A DNA stretch of 64,000 bases from Chrysoperla carnea (Eukaryota; Arthropoda; Insecta; Neuroptera; Chrysopidae), in assembly GCF_905475395.1 (NCBI RefSeq), contig NC_058339.1, positions 5,030,001-5,094,000 of the forward strand. The letters run 5' to 3'. This document shows, piece by piece, positions 48,715 through 60,190 of the stretch; position 1 is the first letter of the stretch, and each line of letters opens with the position of its first letter. The translations under genes were made by a program, and so were the position numbers. A model generated the notes under the pieces. The model did not search any database. It worked only from the letters and a program-made list of their open reading frames with translations, and was not told the DNA's origin.

Positions 48715-49191
48715 TATAGTCTGCAGTACAGAGGGGGGTATGACTTCGTGACTAACACACTCTACCATATAGCCCTTAAACAGACATGTTTAAGCCGTAG
48801 GTCTGAGGAAACGGCTCATGAAATATGTAGACCAGTATGCACATTTATTTTTTATTTTTTTTGAATATAATAAGAGAGAATAATAGTGGCCTACAAAAAT
48901 ATTGGGCCGTTTGGTGTGACCTCCACCCCCCAACATGCCGGAAAAACGAGGATGTAAAAATTTATGAACAACGGGCTAATTTTTTTAATAAATATAAGTA
49001 AAATTAAATGTACATAATGGACTAAATATTTCATGAGCCGTTTTCTCAGACCTACGTCAGTTTAACGACTATATGTTTTATTATGCTAACGCCCCAATTT
49101 CCGAATTTTTCGTAAATAAAAATGTTGTAGGTTACACTGAAATGAAGCCACTCACGTCAAGTTATGTGAGACTACTGTATTGTAGACTATA
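48715..49191. mobile_element. TA-flanked inverted-repeat element (MITE), 477 bp
   Basis: The left end TATAGTCTGCAGTACAG is mirrored by the right end CTGTATTGTAGACTATA. A second inner inverted pair is GTAGGTCTGAGGAAACGGCT (48800s) and GAGCCGTTTTCTCAGACCTA (49030s). TA at both borders suggests a TA target duplication, as in Tc1/mariner-type elements. No transposase is encoded. Confidence 0.7.
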
Positions 49192-52100
49192 AACAGTGGA
49201 ATTAAAATAAATTTTATTAAACTAATTATAAATAAAAATTATTTATTTAAATATAATAATTTTTGTTAAAATTAAAATAGGAACAACTAATTTTACAAAA
49301 TGAAATATACATTTATTTATATTATACATATATTTTATTTACTTATTTTGTAACGAGATTATTTTATTCATTTTTCTAAATTTTTTTATTTAAATGCATT
49401 GGATAAAAAAGAGATCTTTCAATATTTGATTAATTCTTAAATATAAATAACTAAATTGCATTTTTTTTTATTAAACTTACAACTCACATTTAAATATATC
49501 ATCATTTTATTTTCTTAAAATATTGTTCATTTAGCTTTTCGAAATAAATAATTACACATAGTTTCCATTATTTTCCTGAATTCAGGTATGACTGAATAAA
49601 ATCTAGAAGACAATGACTAAATCAAATAAAGTTTTAAAAATTTTTCAGAGAATTATATTTCTTTCATCGAATAATAATTAATTTTTTTCATAATTGTTTA
49701 GAGTTTTATATATTAATACTTTTCCCTTATCTTTACAAGATACATAATTAAAATCATTAATTTTGACAGATAGTTATTTAATGTTATCAGGGACATTCAA
49801 TCAAAAATTGATTTTTTTATTAAACATTTCATTAACTTTATTGAGACTTCTTCAGCAACTATGGTACTTTAATGCAAAGAAACACTCTATCTAGCGATAA
49901 AAAAAATACCTATATACCTTAGCTCACCATAGATATATAATATTTAACAGAAATGTTGTTTACAATGTTGTACATAACATAGCATACATACATAAAATAT
50001 GTAATAATTTTTGAAAAATCAGTCGAGTCTAACAATTATGGTAAACATTTTTTTGCTCTTAGCACTGAAAGCTTAGCGTTAAAACCTCATATATAAATTG
50101 TGTAATGTTGTTTTATATAGTTTCCTTAAAAAGTCTCAGTATAGATTATTAAACGTTTAGCAGAAAAACTAGAATTTCACATCCCAAATGATTTTAAGTA
50201 TCTAGTACAGCTAAAGTTTGTAATTGATTTAAATAAAATTTTACATAAGCCACAATCAAAATAATACTATTTAAATACAAAAAAATGCAAAAATTTATAA
50301 AACGAATGAAATGTTAAAACAAAATTAAATCTATCGAGTGCAAGATTTAGTGATTCTTGGTTGTTAAACTCATTTATAACCAAAGAATAGAGATAATATG
50401 GATAGAAATCCCATTCGTAGGGGAATATGATCCGCAAATAATAAAATTTTAAGCCCCTATATATAAACATAAAAGTTTTTCCAAGGCAAGTCACTTTACA
50501 TATGATTGGACGAAAAGTGTAACGAACAAGATGTTTATATTGACTACATATTCGAATGATAAAGATTTGTAAGATTCTAAAGAAACTCTTTCTTTTACCT
50601 TAAGTGGTAAAAAAATATGTCAAGACTTACATGTAGATACCTTATGACTAAAGCAATAACAGTGGCATCTAGTGGATGACTAAAGCTCAGACTTGGTTCG
50701 ACAAATTCTTATATCAAACAAGACTACAAATCGCTAGATTCAAATTGTAATCGAAAACACTGTGAAAAAATTATAGTTTATCGCGTTATTTTTAGATTGA
50801 CTCATGAACTCCTTTAAAATATTTTAGAGTAATAAAATCTTTTTCTCAGAAATTAAACCTACGACGTAATTTTGACACAAAACTAATGCGTCTTATTAAT
50901 TGGTATAATACAGACTGTCTTAGATGGATTAAATCCAGATCTAGTTTCAGGAGATCGAATTCCCATCTCGTGGTACTGTCTGAAGTTTTGTTTAAGAAAC
51001 AAAAAAGGGCATTATGTGTTGTAGGACATCCAAAATGAACTTCGTTCATTTTGGGTGTCTATTAAATATTCAATAAAAAGCATCATGAAGCAAATTTTTG
51101 ATAGTAATTAAATGAAAACAAATCGTTCTGAATAAAATGAAGAAATTGCAACAGAATAGTAATTAAAAGTTTTTATTTAAAATGGTATGAACCAAATAAA
51201 CACTTATTATAAAATACAAACTGCTAGCATAAAAAAAAGGATCCGAATGCGGATCCAGGAAAAATTTTACACTTTTTTTTTTAATATAGTCCTAAACTAA
51301 TTCCCCAATGTTGATGATGGATTTAAAAAGAAAATATTCTAATTTACAAGACGCAAAGGCAGTGGAATCGCCTTCAACGGGATTTCCTTCTCGACCTTTA
51401 TTCACTGTATCCGTGATTGAATGTGACTTATGTAAAACAATGAGGTGATTTATGTAATTATTCAATTATTAATTAACATCATACAATATTTACAACAAAT
51501 ATTAAATAAGTTTTCTTTTAAACTAAATAATTTATACATGTATTATGATTAATTAATAATATTACATTTATTTAATTAATTAAAAACTAAAATCAGAGAC
51601 ATTGCAGATGACATGACAGTCAGCCATTTTAATAATTCATAAATTATAAATATAATTATTAACAGTTTTTCATTTAAACAATAATATTTTTACACGTAGT
51701 CAAAAAATAAAAATAAATTACATAAAAATAAAAACACATTATTTTGAGAACATCTACACTTTCTAATATTTATATCAGTCGTAATTACTCAACAATTTTT
51801 CCATAAATCTCTTTGCTGTTTTTTCTATTTTTTTTTTTAATGTTTTTTTCTCTTTCTAACTAAATAATTGTATATTTATTTTAAATATATAAATACTGTT
51901 ATGGGAACTTTAGTTTCCAAACGTGTAAGGATTGGAGTTTTTTTTTTCTTTTGTTGAAACACTGAAAAAAAAATGGAGAAAAACTTATAATTAAATAAAA
52001 AATTAAATTAAGGTAATTTAATTATGGAGCTTAATGCTAAGAAAGTCATTCAAAGTAACATAAATTATTTGTACTTAATAGAATACATCTTTTGTCTTTT

Positions 52101-52315
52101 CATTCAATGAAAAAATCAGCTGAGTAAAAGAAATATGGTTTCCAATTTGAATACTAGTGGCGCTGATATCTTAGCGTTTAAAATCTCATAATATTATGTG
52201 AAAGAAAATGAAAACAACTTACCATCTATACAAGCGTTGACTAGTAAATTGCTACGTATGTGAAAAAATTGTAGCGAAAAATTAAATTAAAAACAAAATA
52301 AAAATAATTTTATTT
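49192..52315. other. Gene-free stretch downstream of cv-2
   Basis: This lies 3' of cv-2 (minus strand), so its right part should include the cv-2 3' untranslated region. AATAAA on the minus strand occurs within a few bases of the stop (52309-52314) and at many AT-rich places, so the end of the transcript cannot be chosen by eye. It contains a strong hairpin at 51025-51059 and a small GGATCCG hairpin at 51240-51257. Confidence 0.45.
51025..51059. other. Near-perfect 16-bp hairpin
   Basis: GACATCCAAAATGAAC (51025-51040), loop TTC, GTTCATTTTGGGTGTC (51044-51059): fifteen Watson-Crick pairs and one G-T. It lies about 1.26 kb downstream of the cv-2 stop. No other copy is seen in the window. Confidence 0.75.
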
Positions 52316-53484
52316 TTACTTTAATAATGGCGGAGGTGGACCTCGTGTTCGTAGTATTTTTGGTCGTTTTGGTGGTTGTAATTTATTTTTGTTCTTATTG
52401 TTATTAAACCTTTGTTTATTTTGATTGATTTGTCGTTGATCTTTAACAGCTTTATCTCGTTGCATTAAGTCTCGACTGTTAAAACTGCTACTCGAAGCTG
52501 TTTGTGAGTATTGTGCCAACGCTAACGAATTGCTTGGTTTCATTGAAAAATTATTATAATGATAATTATTCAGTGTAATATTTCCATAACAATTGGTCTG
52601 CGCACGCCAATCATTCAATTGTACACCTAATCGCTTACATTCACGTGCGTACGCAATAAACGATTCACAAAAGCATTTTCCATTAGGACATTCGCACATG
52701 TCCTGTATACATGCTGTGTAATATTTTGCTGGATTCAATTTTTTCGCACAATTTCCAAATTTATTATCACGAATCAATGGCAGACAAAAATGTTGTGTCC
52801 ATTTCGCGTAGCGTGGATTATTACATGTGTGACTACCACCACGCATATGTTGTATTGTTTCGCCACGATATCCCGCCAATTCTTCGTTACTATTATGTTC
52901 GTTATGTCGTGCACATGCTTTTTTCCCACCCACTCGCCATGATTGTGCAAATTTCCATATTTCTGTTTCGTTTAATTGTTTACCTTTTCGTGTTACCAGA
53001 TCATCGCGTACAATTGAATTATAATTCCCACATAATCCACATAATTTTCCTTTGTATCGTGTTGGAACGGATACTTCCAGAAAACTATTACCATCCCATA
53101 ATATTTGAACGCCAATATATGTCGAAACGAGAATATACTCATCGGATTTATCAATACGGATTTCACGATTTTCACGTTTTTCATAACCATCATCTTCGGG
53201 TCCTCGATAGTTTGATGATGAATACGGTATATTAATTCGCTTTCCATTGACCTTAATACGTTTTTTCTGACCTAAGTTTATTTTAATATCTTTTATTTTA
53301 ATTGATATTGTTTTTGTCCATGAAGATACTTTAGTTTTACGATTATCGTTAGTTACACGAATGGAGAACGAATGATCTACACAATCAGCCACTAATTGAT
53401 ATTTACAAGATCCTTGAAAGCTGTAAAATCGTCCATCAAATGTTTTGTAGTGGGGATCACCAAAAACTGTACAAACTCCATCAC
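52316..53484 (-). CDS. cv-2: Crossveinless 2, last coding exon (VWD, C8, basic tail)
   Basis: Encodes the C-terminal 388 residues of a secreted BMP-binding modulator (vertebrate orthologue BMPER). It opens in phase 1 (split serine codon AGT shared with the preceding exon), then GVCTVFGDPHYKTFDG begins a von Willebrand D domain. GDPH is the site where this family is known to self-cleave between Asp and Pro. The domain continues through LCGLCGNYN; a C8-type cysteine block (CNNP...CLPL...CAKKL...CIQDMCECPNGKCFC) and a shortened TIL-like piece follow. The last 90 residues are low-complexity, rich in Asn, Ser and Lys, ending in a basic proline-rich tail GPPPPLLK before TAA. The acceptor TTTTCATAG precedes 53484. 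The apparent longer frame to 53542 reads into the intron and is not coding. Confidence 0.95.
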
Positions 53485-53541
53485 CTATGAAAACAAACAT
53501 AAAAATTAATATCCAGGGTGTATTACAGGGAGTTACAATCA

Positions 53542-53707
53542 TATACAGGGCGTATTTTTTGGATGAGGAATTTTTATCGAGAAAAGTTATTTTTTGTGTC
53601 TCGTCAATAACAATAACAATATCTCGAAAATTAGTCCTCAGACCAAAATTTGTTAAAGAAGGTTTTTCGTTGGCCTTGTTTAGATTATTCTAAAAAAGCC
53701 TGTATAT
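53542..53707. mobile_element. Small inverted-repeat element within a cv-2 intron
   Basis: The left end ATATACAGGGCGTATTTTTT and the right end AAAAAAGCCTGTATATA are inverted copies. The element fills more than half of the 303-bp intron 53485-53787 and stops about 58 bp before the 3' acceptor in gene orientation. Confidence 0.55.
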
Positions 53708-53787
53708 AAACAACATAAACAACAATAACAAAGTATTTCAAAATAAATTCAATGACAAATTTTAAGGGCGAAAAATGTTATACTTAC

Positions 53788-53950
53788 TTTCAACACATTT
53801 TGGACAGCATTGACCTGATGGATGAATTAATTTATGATTGGGCGGACATGGAACATTATTATGATGTGGACATTTTTCCATAGCACAATGTATTTCTCCA
53901 TCTTGACACATGCAAGATTTGCACGGATCTAATTGCCACGATTCACCATC
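53788..53950 (-). CDS. cv-2: Crossveinless 2, exon with most of the fifth VWC domain
   Basis: 163 bp, entering in phase 0 after TATATAG and leaving in phase 1 at GAAA|GTAAGT. Encodes DGESWQLDPCKSCMCQDGEI then HCAMEKC and PSGQCCPKCVE. This is the body of a von Willebrand C repeat whose first cysteine and CLHKGKLYQ lie in the preceding exon. The CCPKC ending directly precedes the VWD domain, the order known for Cv-2/BMPER. Confidence 0.95.
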
Positions 53951-54397
53951 CTATATAATTAACAGAGAAAAAACATTCATTAAAATTTTTGGGCCTGAAG
54001 GCAATCACGGCGAGACAACCCACATAAAAAATGTTCATAAATCATTGAAATTTTTTTATTTTGTATTCATATTTTTTCTTTGATACGTTTCTTCAACTCA
54101 TAAAAGCTTTTAGCAAATCATATATTTTGTACATGTTAGTTATTTGCATATTTGAAAAGGGAAAAATATGAATTGACTGTCAAATTGTGTGGAAATAAAT
54201 GATCATTTTCTTTTAAACAATTTTTTTTGTTCAAAGCGTATGTCTGGCTTACCTTTCTAGAAGAAAGGGTGTTATCAAGCAAAAACTTTCCATTTTCTTG
54301 AGAGAAAAGTATAAATTTAAAAAAAAACAAATTCAATCCTTCATAGAGCAAAATTAATGCATTTTTAGCATGATCTTCAAATCAAGTAAACAATGTT

Positions 54398-54476
54398 AAC
54401 CCGTCAGCACTTGAATTATGGGCATTGTGCTCATGATTGATTTAAAACATGAATAACTTTTATTTTTCAAATAAAA
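54398..54476 (-). repeat. Dispersed repeat family F end, abutting a cv-2 splice donor
   Basis: Contains ACCCGTCAGCACTTGAATTA then GGGCATTGTGCTCATGATTG and ATTTAAAACATGAATAACTT, matching the family at 44690-44760. The copy ends about 6 bases from the GTGAGT donor of the exon ending at 54483. Confidence 0.5.
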
Positions 54477-54482
54477 ACTCAC

Positions 54483-54931
54483 CTGATATAATTTTCCCTT
54501 GTGTAAACACGTTGTTCGGATTTCCTCGACAGGTGGACAATGTGGACAACACGCACCTGGAGCAGTTTTTTGATCCTCTGGTGCACATAATAGAACAGGG
54601 CATGTTGAACGTTGACACACCGATGTACCATTTCCAATACATTTACATGTTGTACAATTTTGTGGATCCATTTTAAAATGTTGACCATGTGATAAATAAT
54701 TTCTACCCAAAATACAACCAGATGCACTCGGTAATAAAGTACGGGTACCTTTACATTGTGGACAACATTCGCCAACTGGGTGATACTGATGTTGTACTGG
54801 ACATTGTAAAACAGGACACGCTCGTTTTGTACATGTCATTCGTCCTAATTCACAATGACATTTTAAACATGGATCTTCTGGTATTGTGACGTCACGTTCA
54901 TCTGTTACACGTTGACCATTTATTCGGCATC
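54483..54931 (-). CDS. cv-2: Crossveinless 2, exon with VWC domains 3 and 4
   Basis: 449 bp. It enters in phase 1 (glycine codon G|GA shared with the exon ending at 62756) and leaves in phase 0 at CAG|GTGAGT. Encodes VWC3 (CRINGQRV...CLKCHC...CCPQC), VWC4 (GCILGRNY...CTTCKC...CCPHC) and the start of VWC5 (CLHKGKLYQ). In the family the VWC repeats carry BMP binding. In the 684 residues visible here, VWC3 is about 93-151, VWC4 164-223, and VWC5 starts at 233. Reading the frame past 54483 gives intron sequence. Confidence 0.95.
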
Positions 54932-54984
54932 CTACAATTTTAAATACATTAATTAAAAACTTTTTAATTTAACAAAAAGTGCTT

Positions 54985-55560
54985 ATAGTACAGTAAAAGA
55001 TGTAACAACAATCGCAAATAGAACTTTTGAATAGTAAGATGTAATGAGATAAATTATTTATATGCGTTTCCACCATTTATTTCATGGGTTTGAATTTTTT
55101 GGTGCGGAACCCACAAAACATTTTGTGGTAGACCGAATTGTGAATCTAAACCATCCTCGCGTCCACTTGAACACACACAAAAAATTTCATCAAAATTGGT
55201 CCATGCGTTTAGGAAGTGTTCAATTACAAACACACGCGATGAAGAACTCGCGACGGTGACGATGACGTGAGTTCCATAATTTTTGCTCAAACAAAAGGAA
55301 GTTTTACTTCAAAAATTAAAAAAAGGCAACTTGTATTGCGTGTATGTTATAAATGTACAAGATTGTTTATATCCTAGGTGAGTTTTTCATTGCTGAGTGT
55401 TTGTCAAATAATTGAAAAACTCTTATACATGTATAACATATGCGTAATACAAGTTGCCTTTGTAATTTTTAAGTCCACATTCACATTCACCGTTTTATTA
55501 ATTTAACAATTTATTATTTAATAACAAATAGAAATTTTCTTTAATTTATTATATCTTTAG
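54985..55560. mobile_element. MITE family D copy with nested repeat
   Basis: The left end is TAGTACAGTAAAAGATGTAA. The foldback core is AAAAGGCAACTTGTATTGCG paired with GCGTAATACAAGTTGCCTTT, followed by TTAATTTAACAATTTATTAT and an ATATCTTTAGAC end. The insertion at about 55060-55262 is of another family. Confidence 0.6.
55060..55262 (+). repeat. Probable LINE 3' tail nested in a MITE
   Basis: Contains AACCATCCTCGCGTCCACTT, CACACACAAAAAATTTCATC, AAAATTGGTCCATGCGTTTA and GAAGTGTTCAATTACAAACA. I recognise this as the style of RTE/CR1-type LINE 3' tails in insects (memory, not searched). The frames on both strands here are not genes. Confidence 0.45.
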
Positions 55561-58333
55561 ACATAAAATCGAAAAAAAACTGTTTTTCTCAACAAAAAAA
55601 ATTAATTCATAAAAATTGGCGTACGTGATTAAAATCATATAATCAATAACATTATTATGCCCTATATATTTTTCCTAAGAAAAGTTATACGTGTGCGAGG
55701 GCGTTTTGATATAGACAGAAAAACACGATGTGTGATGAAAATGAAAATTGTTTAAATTAAAATATGCAATAAATATAATTTTAATCTCAATTATACAATT
55801 TTAAAAATAATTTATTATTAAGATGGCTCATTTTGATTACAACGTAACTTTAGGTAAAGTTTGTTTATTTGTTTAAAGTGCAACTTATTATTAACAAATA
55901 TACTGAGTCAAAGTATTAAAGGAAAATTTTTTTAACACAAAATTATACAAAAATTTTAAAAAGCTGTATCTTTGCGAAAAATCATCGATTTTGGAATATA
56001 TAGTTTTGGAATATATTGCTCAAAAATTTTTATCAACCCTTGCCGCTCTGCACGGAGAGTGGAAAAGCTGAGAAATGTTATCACCAAATTTTGTATGAAG
56101 TTTAGAATCGTATCAAAATTTTAAAAATTGTTTTACATTTAAAATAAAAGTTTAATTTTCGTTACATGATTATTTAAAAACACTTAAGACATACAAATAA
56201 ATTAAATTATAAATGTAATAAATTAAATTATAAATCGATCAGACATAGTAGTATTGTAAATATATCCGAAATAAAATTTTATTGAAAATAAACAATTTAA
56301 AATTAAATCAATCACCAACATGAAAAAATGTTCCGGTTTTTTCCAAATAATTTTTTTTAATTTCTGTTGTACAAATTATATAATTTTATTTTTAAATAAA
56401 TATACAAAAAATAAAAATTGTTATTAAACTTTAAACGATTAAAAACGTAAAACTATATGTAAACACAGTGTCCGCCAGGAAAAGTCTGTATTATATACAC
56501 AACTAAAGTATTAAAGGAAAATTTTTTTTAACACAAAATTTTACCATAATTTCAAACAGATTTATTTCTACGAGAAATCATCGAATTTCGGAATTTCGGA
56601 ATTGCGGAAGGTCAAAAATACGCTCCTATTTGACTCTTTCTATGAATGGATAATATTTTAAATAATACGGTTATATAATTGAGTAATGGATGGACACATG
56701 TATACTTAACCGTCTCAGCAAACTTATTGGGTGGTCAAAAAATGTAAATTTACATTACTTAATATTCGAACAGAATTATATTAAAGGCGTTTTGTGAGTT
56801 TTGTTTTAATTTAAATCTTTCTTCTCGTATCAATTTCGATTTGTTAACAGATCGGTACTATTAATCTCATGTTGTTAGAAATTTCTTAAATGAAATGAAT
56901 AGATTTTCAAATCTGGTAGTATTCTTTCCATAACTTCAATCTTATGCCTATAGCTTTTTTATGCTGCTATTGTATAATTCATTCAATAAATATGGCGGAT
57001 TGCGGAAAAATGGAAAACGGATTATGCCGGTCTCTTAACCCCGCGGAAACCTCGATCATGTTCTTCATTACAAACAAAATCATTTTGTTTTGATAGCTTT
57101 TAAAAGAAACTGGGATTATAAACCAAAAATTAGTTGTTGATCTCATTAAGCATAATATTAATTTGAAAATAATTGATGTATCGACATAGTGCATTATAAT
57201 AAATCATTCTTCTATTGAACCTTATTTTAAAAAGATGTTTACAACAAGAGCATTCTTATATTATAGGTATTTATATTTATATTATAATAATGTTTCAAAT
57301 TGATTTGTGGTTAAAGCTTAAGAGAGTTGAGACAAACGTTGCTGGATAGTTTACACAACACAATGGGGGGTTCGATTCTTAGCTCTTCTATACCTACAGA
57401 GAGTCAAGTCTCTCAAGTCAGTCCAATGATAATCGTTTGCATCAATCCATCGGAATTGTTTGTTGTAGGTACCTTATATTATACTAGGTATATAATATTC
57501 TATATAATATATAATATAATATATAATATATAAGTAAGCTGCCGACATTGTTAACATGTTTTGTTGTTCAAATTTAACTACATCATAATATGACCACACA
57601 CAAACATCTATTGGAATTAAGCAATCATATTAGCTAGCCATTATATTTATATTTATATTCTTAAATATTTATTTAATATATTCTATAACAAACATTTACT
57701 AGGGTTGCCATTTACTGTTAAAAATAAAGTCGGAAAGAGGTAATAAGGTTGCAATTCTATGGAACAATATGACTTTTTATGGGACTCAGCTCAAAATGTT
57801 CGTATGAGTGTGTAGAACAAAGTCATATTGATCAGAAAGTGTGCTATTACTATACGCACGCGCTTAGAAGTTCAGTCAAGCTAATTCTGTTGAAAAATAA
57901 TGCAATTCGAGAAAATAGTTGTTGGACCTTATACTTTGGAGTATTATAACCATTTTTGTCTCATCACATTTTTTTATAAAAGTCACCGTTTTTGAGTTCT
58001 TTACTAGCATAATAATTTTTGTGAAAAGAGTTTAATCGGGCAACCTTAGAAGGTACATTACACAAAAAATACCTTCTACCATTGATGAATAGTGGTTTAC
58101 CTTTTCTTTTTATTATGTTTGTTATTATGACTATCGGACGAAAACAAATTTTTTTGTTTTCAAAAAGTTAGTTATACTTGACTGTCAAATACTCTGAATG
58201 AAGTTTTGTCATCAATGGTGACCGCTGACCGCCGACTGTTTATTATTTTTGTTTTTGTTAGTGGTTTTAATTTACCTTTTACAAAAAGAAGATAGTAAAG
58301 GTATTATTATTTTTTTTGTATTAAATAATAGTC

Positions 58334-58986
58334 TTATTATACCATGTATATATGAAATATACATAGTATATTAAGTTTCGTCCCAAGTTTGTAACGCTTA
58401 AAAATATTGATGCTACGAACAAAATTTTGGTATAGGTGTTCATAGAATCACCTAATTAATCCATTTCCGGTTGTCCGTCCGTCCGTCCGTCCGTCTGTGG
58501 ACACGATAACTCAAAAACGAAAAAAGATATCGAGCTGAAATTTTTACAGCGTACTCAGGACGTAAAAGGACAGGTCAAGTTCGTAAATGAGCATCATAGG
58601 TCAATTGGGTCTTGGGTCCGTAGGACCCATCTTGTAAACCGTTAGAGATAGAACAAAAGTTTAAATGTAAAAAATGTTCCTTATAAAAAAATAAAAAACT
58701 TTTGTTTGAAACATTTTTTTGTAAACATCACTGTTTACCCACGAGGGCAAATTTAGTATGTATTAATATAGGAATATCAAAGTGAATATCTTTTGTTATT
58801 TACGTGACGTCAAAAAAACAAACGACTGCGCATGAACACTTGCGCATTATATGAGAATATCAGTTAAATATGTCAGATATGTATGTATGTGAAATGTGAC
58901 AGAGTTATCAACACTGCCTATACATGGTATTTCAACAATTAACTCAGTCAATTGTTTGTTTTCACTTGTTTCAATTTATATTTAGT
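58334..58986 (+). repeat. Dispersed repeat family A, longest copy
   Basis: Runs from TTATACCATGTATATATGAA to TACATGGTATTTCAACAATT, then CACTTGTTTCAATTTATA. It includes the GTCC run (58474-58494), the palindromic GGTCCGTAGGACCCATCTTG block and TTTACGTGACGTCAAAAAAA. The match to 17039-17612 looks close to 90% in the shared core, so both are fairly recent. It is about 80 bp longer in its second half. Confidence 0.75.
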
Positions 58987-59904
58987 GTTTTGTATTTTGT
59001 TGTATAGCCATTCAGGAATATAAAAAAACTAATTTAAGAGAAGCTTTGTTTGTTAGTAAAAAATTTTAATTTTGCAATATAGGCTAAATAAACCTACACT
59101 GATTATAAAAGTTTGTATGCCAAATTTTGGCTTTTATCCATTTCGAAGAAATTCTCCTGCTTCATAATGAACTGAAAGATGGTAACATATTTCTATATAA
59201 CTCTCGCTTATGCCTCCGCGAGTGTAATGCAACTATCAACCGTGGAAAATTTTAGGAGGACCGAGTAATCATCATATCATATCATCATATTGTACTCTTT
59301 CTAGTAAAACAGAATTTAGCATGGAGTATCTTTGGTAGCACGTCACAGTATCTGTCGAATTTCTCTGTCTATTATCTGCCATTGATAGTAGTTAAAAAAT
59401 GCTTCTATCATCTATATTTCTTGGCAGATTTTAATTTTAATTTCACATTTTATCATCTCTTACGGTATTTTCATATTTTGGTAAGAAATGAAAATACAAG
59501 CATTCCTCGATTGTTAAACAATTCTAATTAAAAATAAAAAGCTGCATGCTCCGTGTACACTGTACATAATAATACCTTTGATATTAATATTTAAATAATA
59601 TCTAATTTTATTTTTATTTTTTATTTAAGAACTAAATAATAGTTCATCATCAACACAGAAACACAACGTTGTTGTGTGTATTTGAGAACATATTAAAAAC
59701 TATAAAATAAATACTTTTAAAAAACTAGTTGTTGGTATTGGTATATTAAAAAATTCAGGTAATTTTGTTTTATTTTTAATTATGTTATTAAAATCAAAAA
59801 AAATAAAATAAAATGATGACCCAGGTGTGTGCGAGTAAGGTCTTTTCTTCTTCACAGAACTAAATTAAATACAATGTTTTAGGGTAACAGATCTAGTTGT
59901 TGGC

Positions 59905-60100
59905 ATGTAGATTAACGAAAGTACATATACATTTATCATCTCCTCAAATAGTTTCAGAGGCTGAGTGCACTTCCTTCATGGATACATCATGCACTACGAC
60001 AGTCCATCGCAAAAATCAATTCAATTAATTTTTGTTGTGATGGCGGGAATCGAACCTAGGCATACCGTGAACGGAATTGGTTAGGCCTTAACCAAATTTT
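59905..60100 (-). repeat. tRNA-derived SINE, fuller copy
   Basis: On the minus strand: TAACCAATTCCGTTCACGGT, then a B box, GGTTCGATTCCCGCC. A unique body follows, and then a TTGAGGAGATGATAAATGTA tail that ends near ACTTTCGTTAATCT. Together with the copy at 15395-15480 it shows the family structure (A box there, B box here). It lies about 90 bp upstream of the Penelope-like element. Confidence 0.6.
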
Positions 60101-60190
60101 GTGAAAAATTAAGTCAGTGTTTTACCAAAAGAAGTTTTTCATTTTTATGCACTTCTTAATTTTGATATGATTTTAAAGCTTGAAACTTGA

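Noticed and set aside
52711..53235. 174-codon plus-strand frame opposite the cv-2 last exon
   Set aside because: Shadow of the VWD-coding exon, whose minus-strand frame is clearly the real one.
53485..53542. ATG at 53542 as the start of the 408-codon minus-strand frame
   Set aside because: The sequence upstream of 53484 is an intron with a TTTTCATAG acceptor; the exon joins in phase to 53788.
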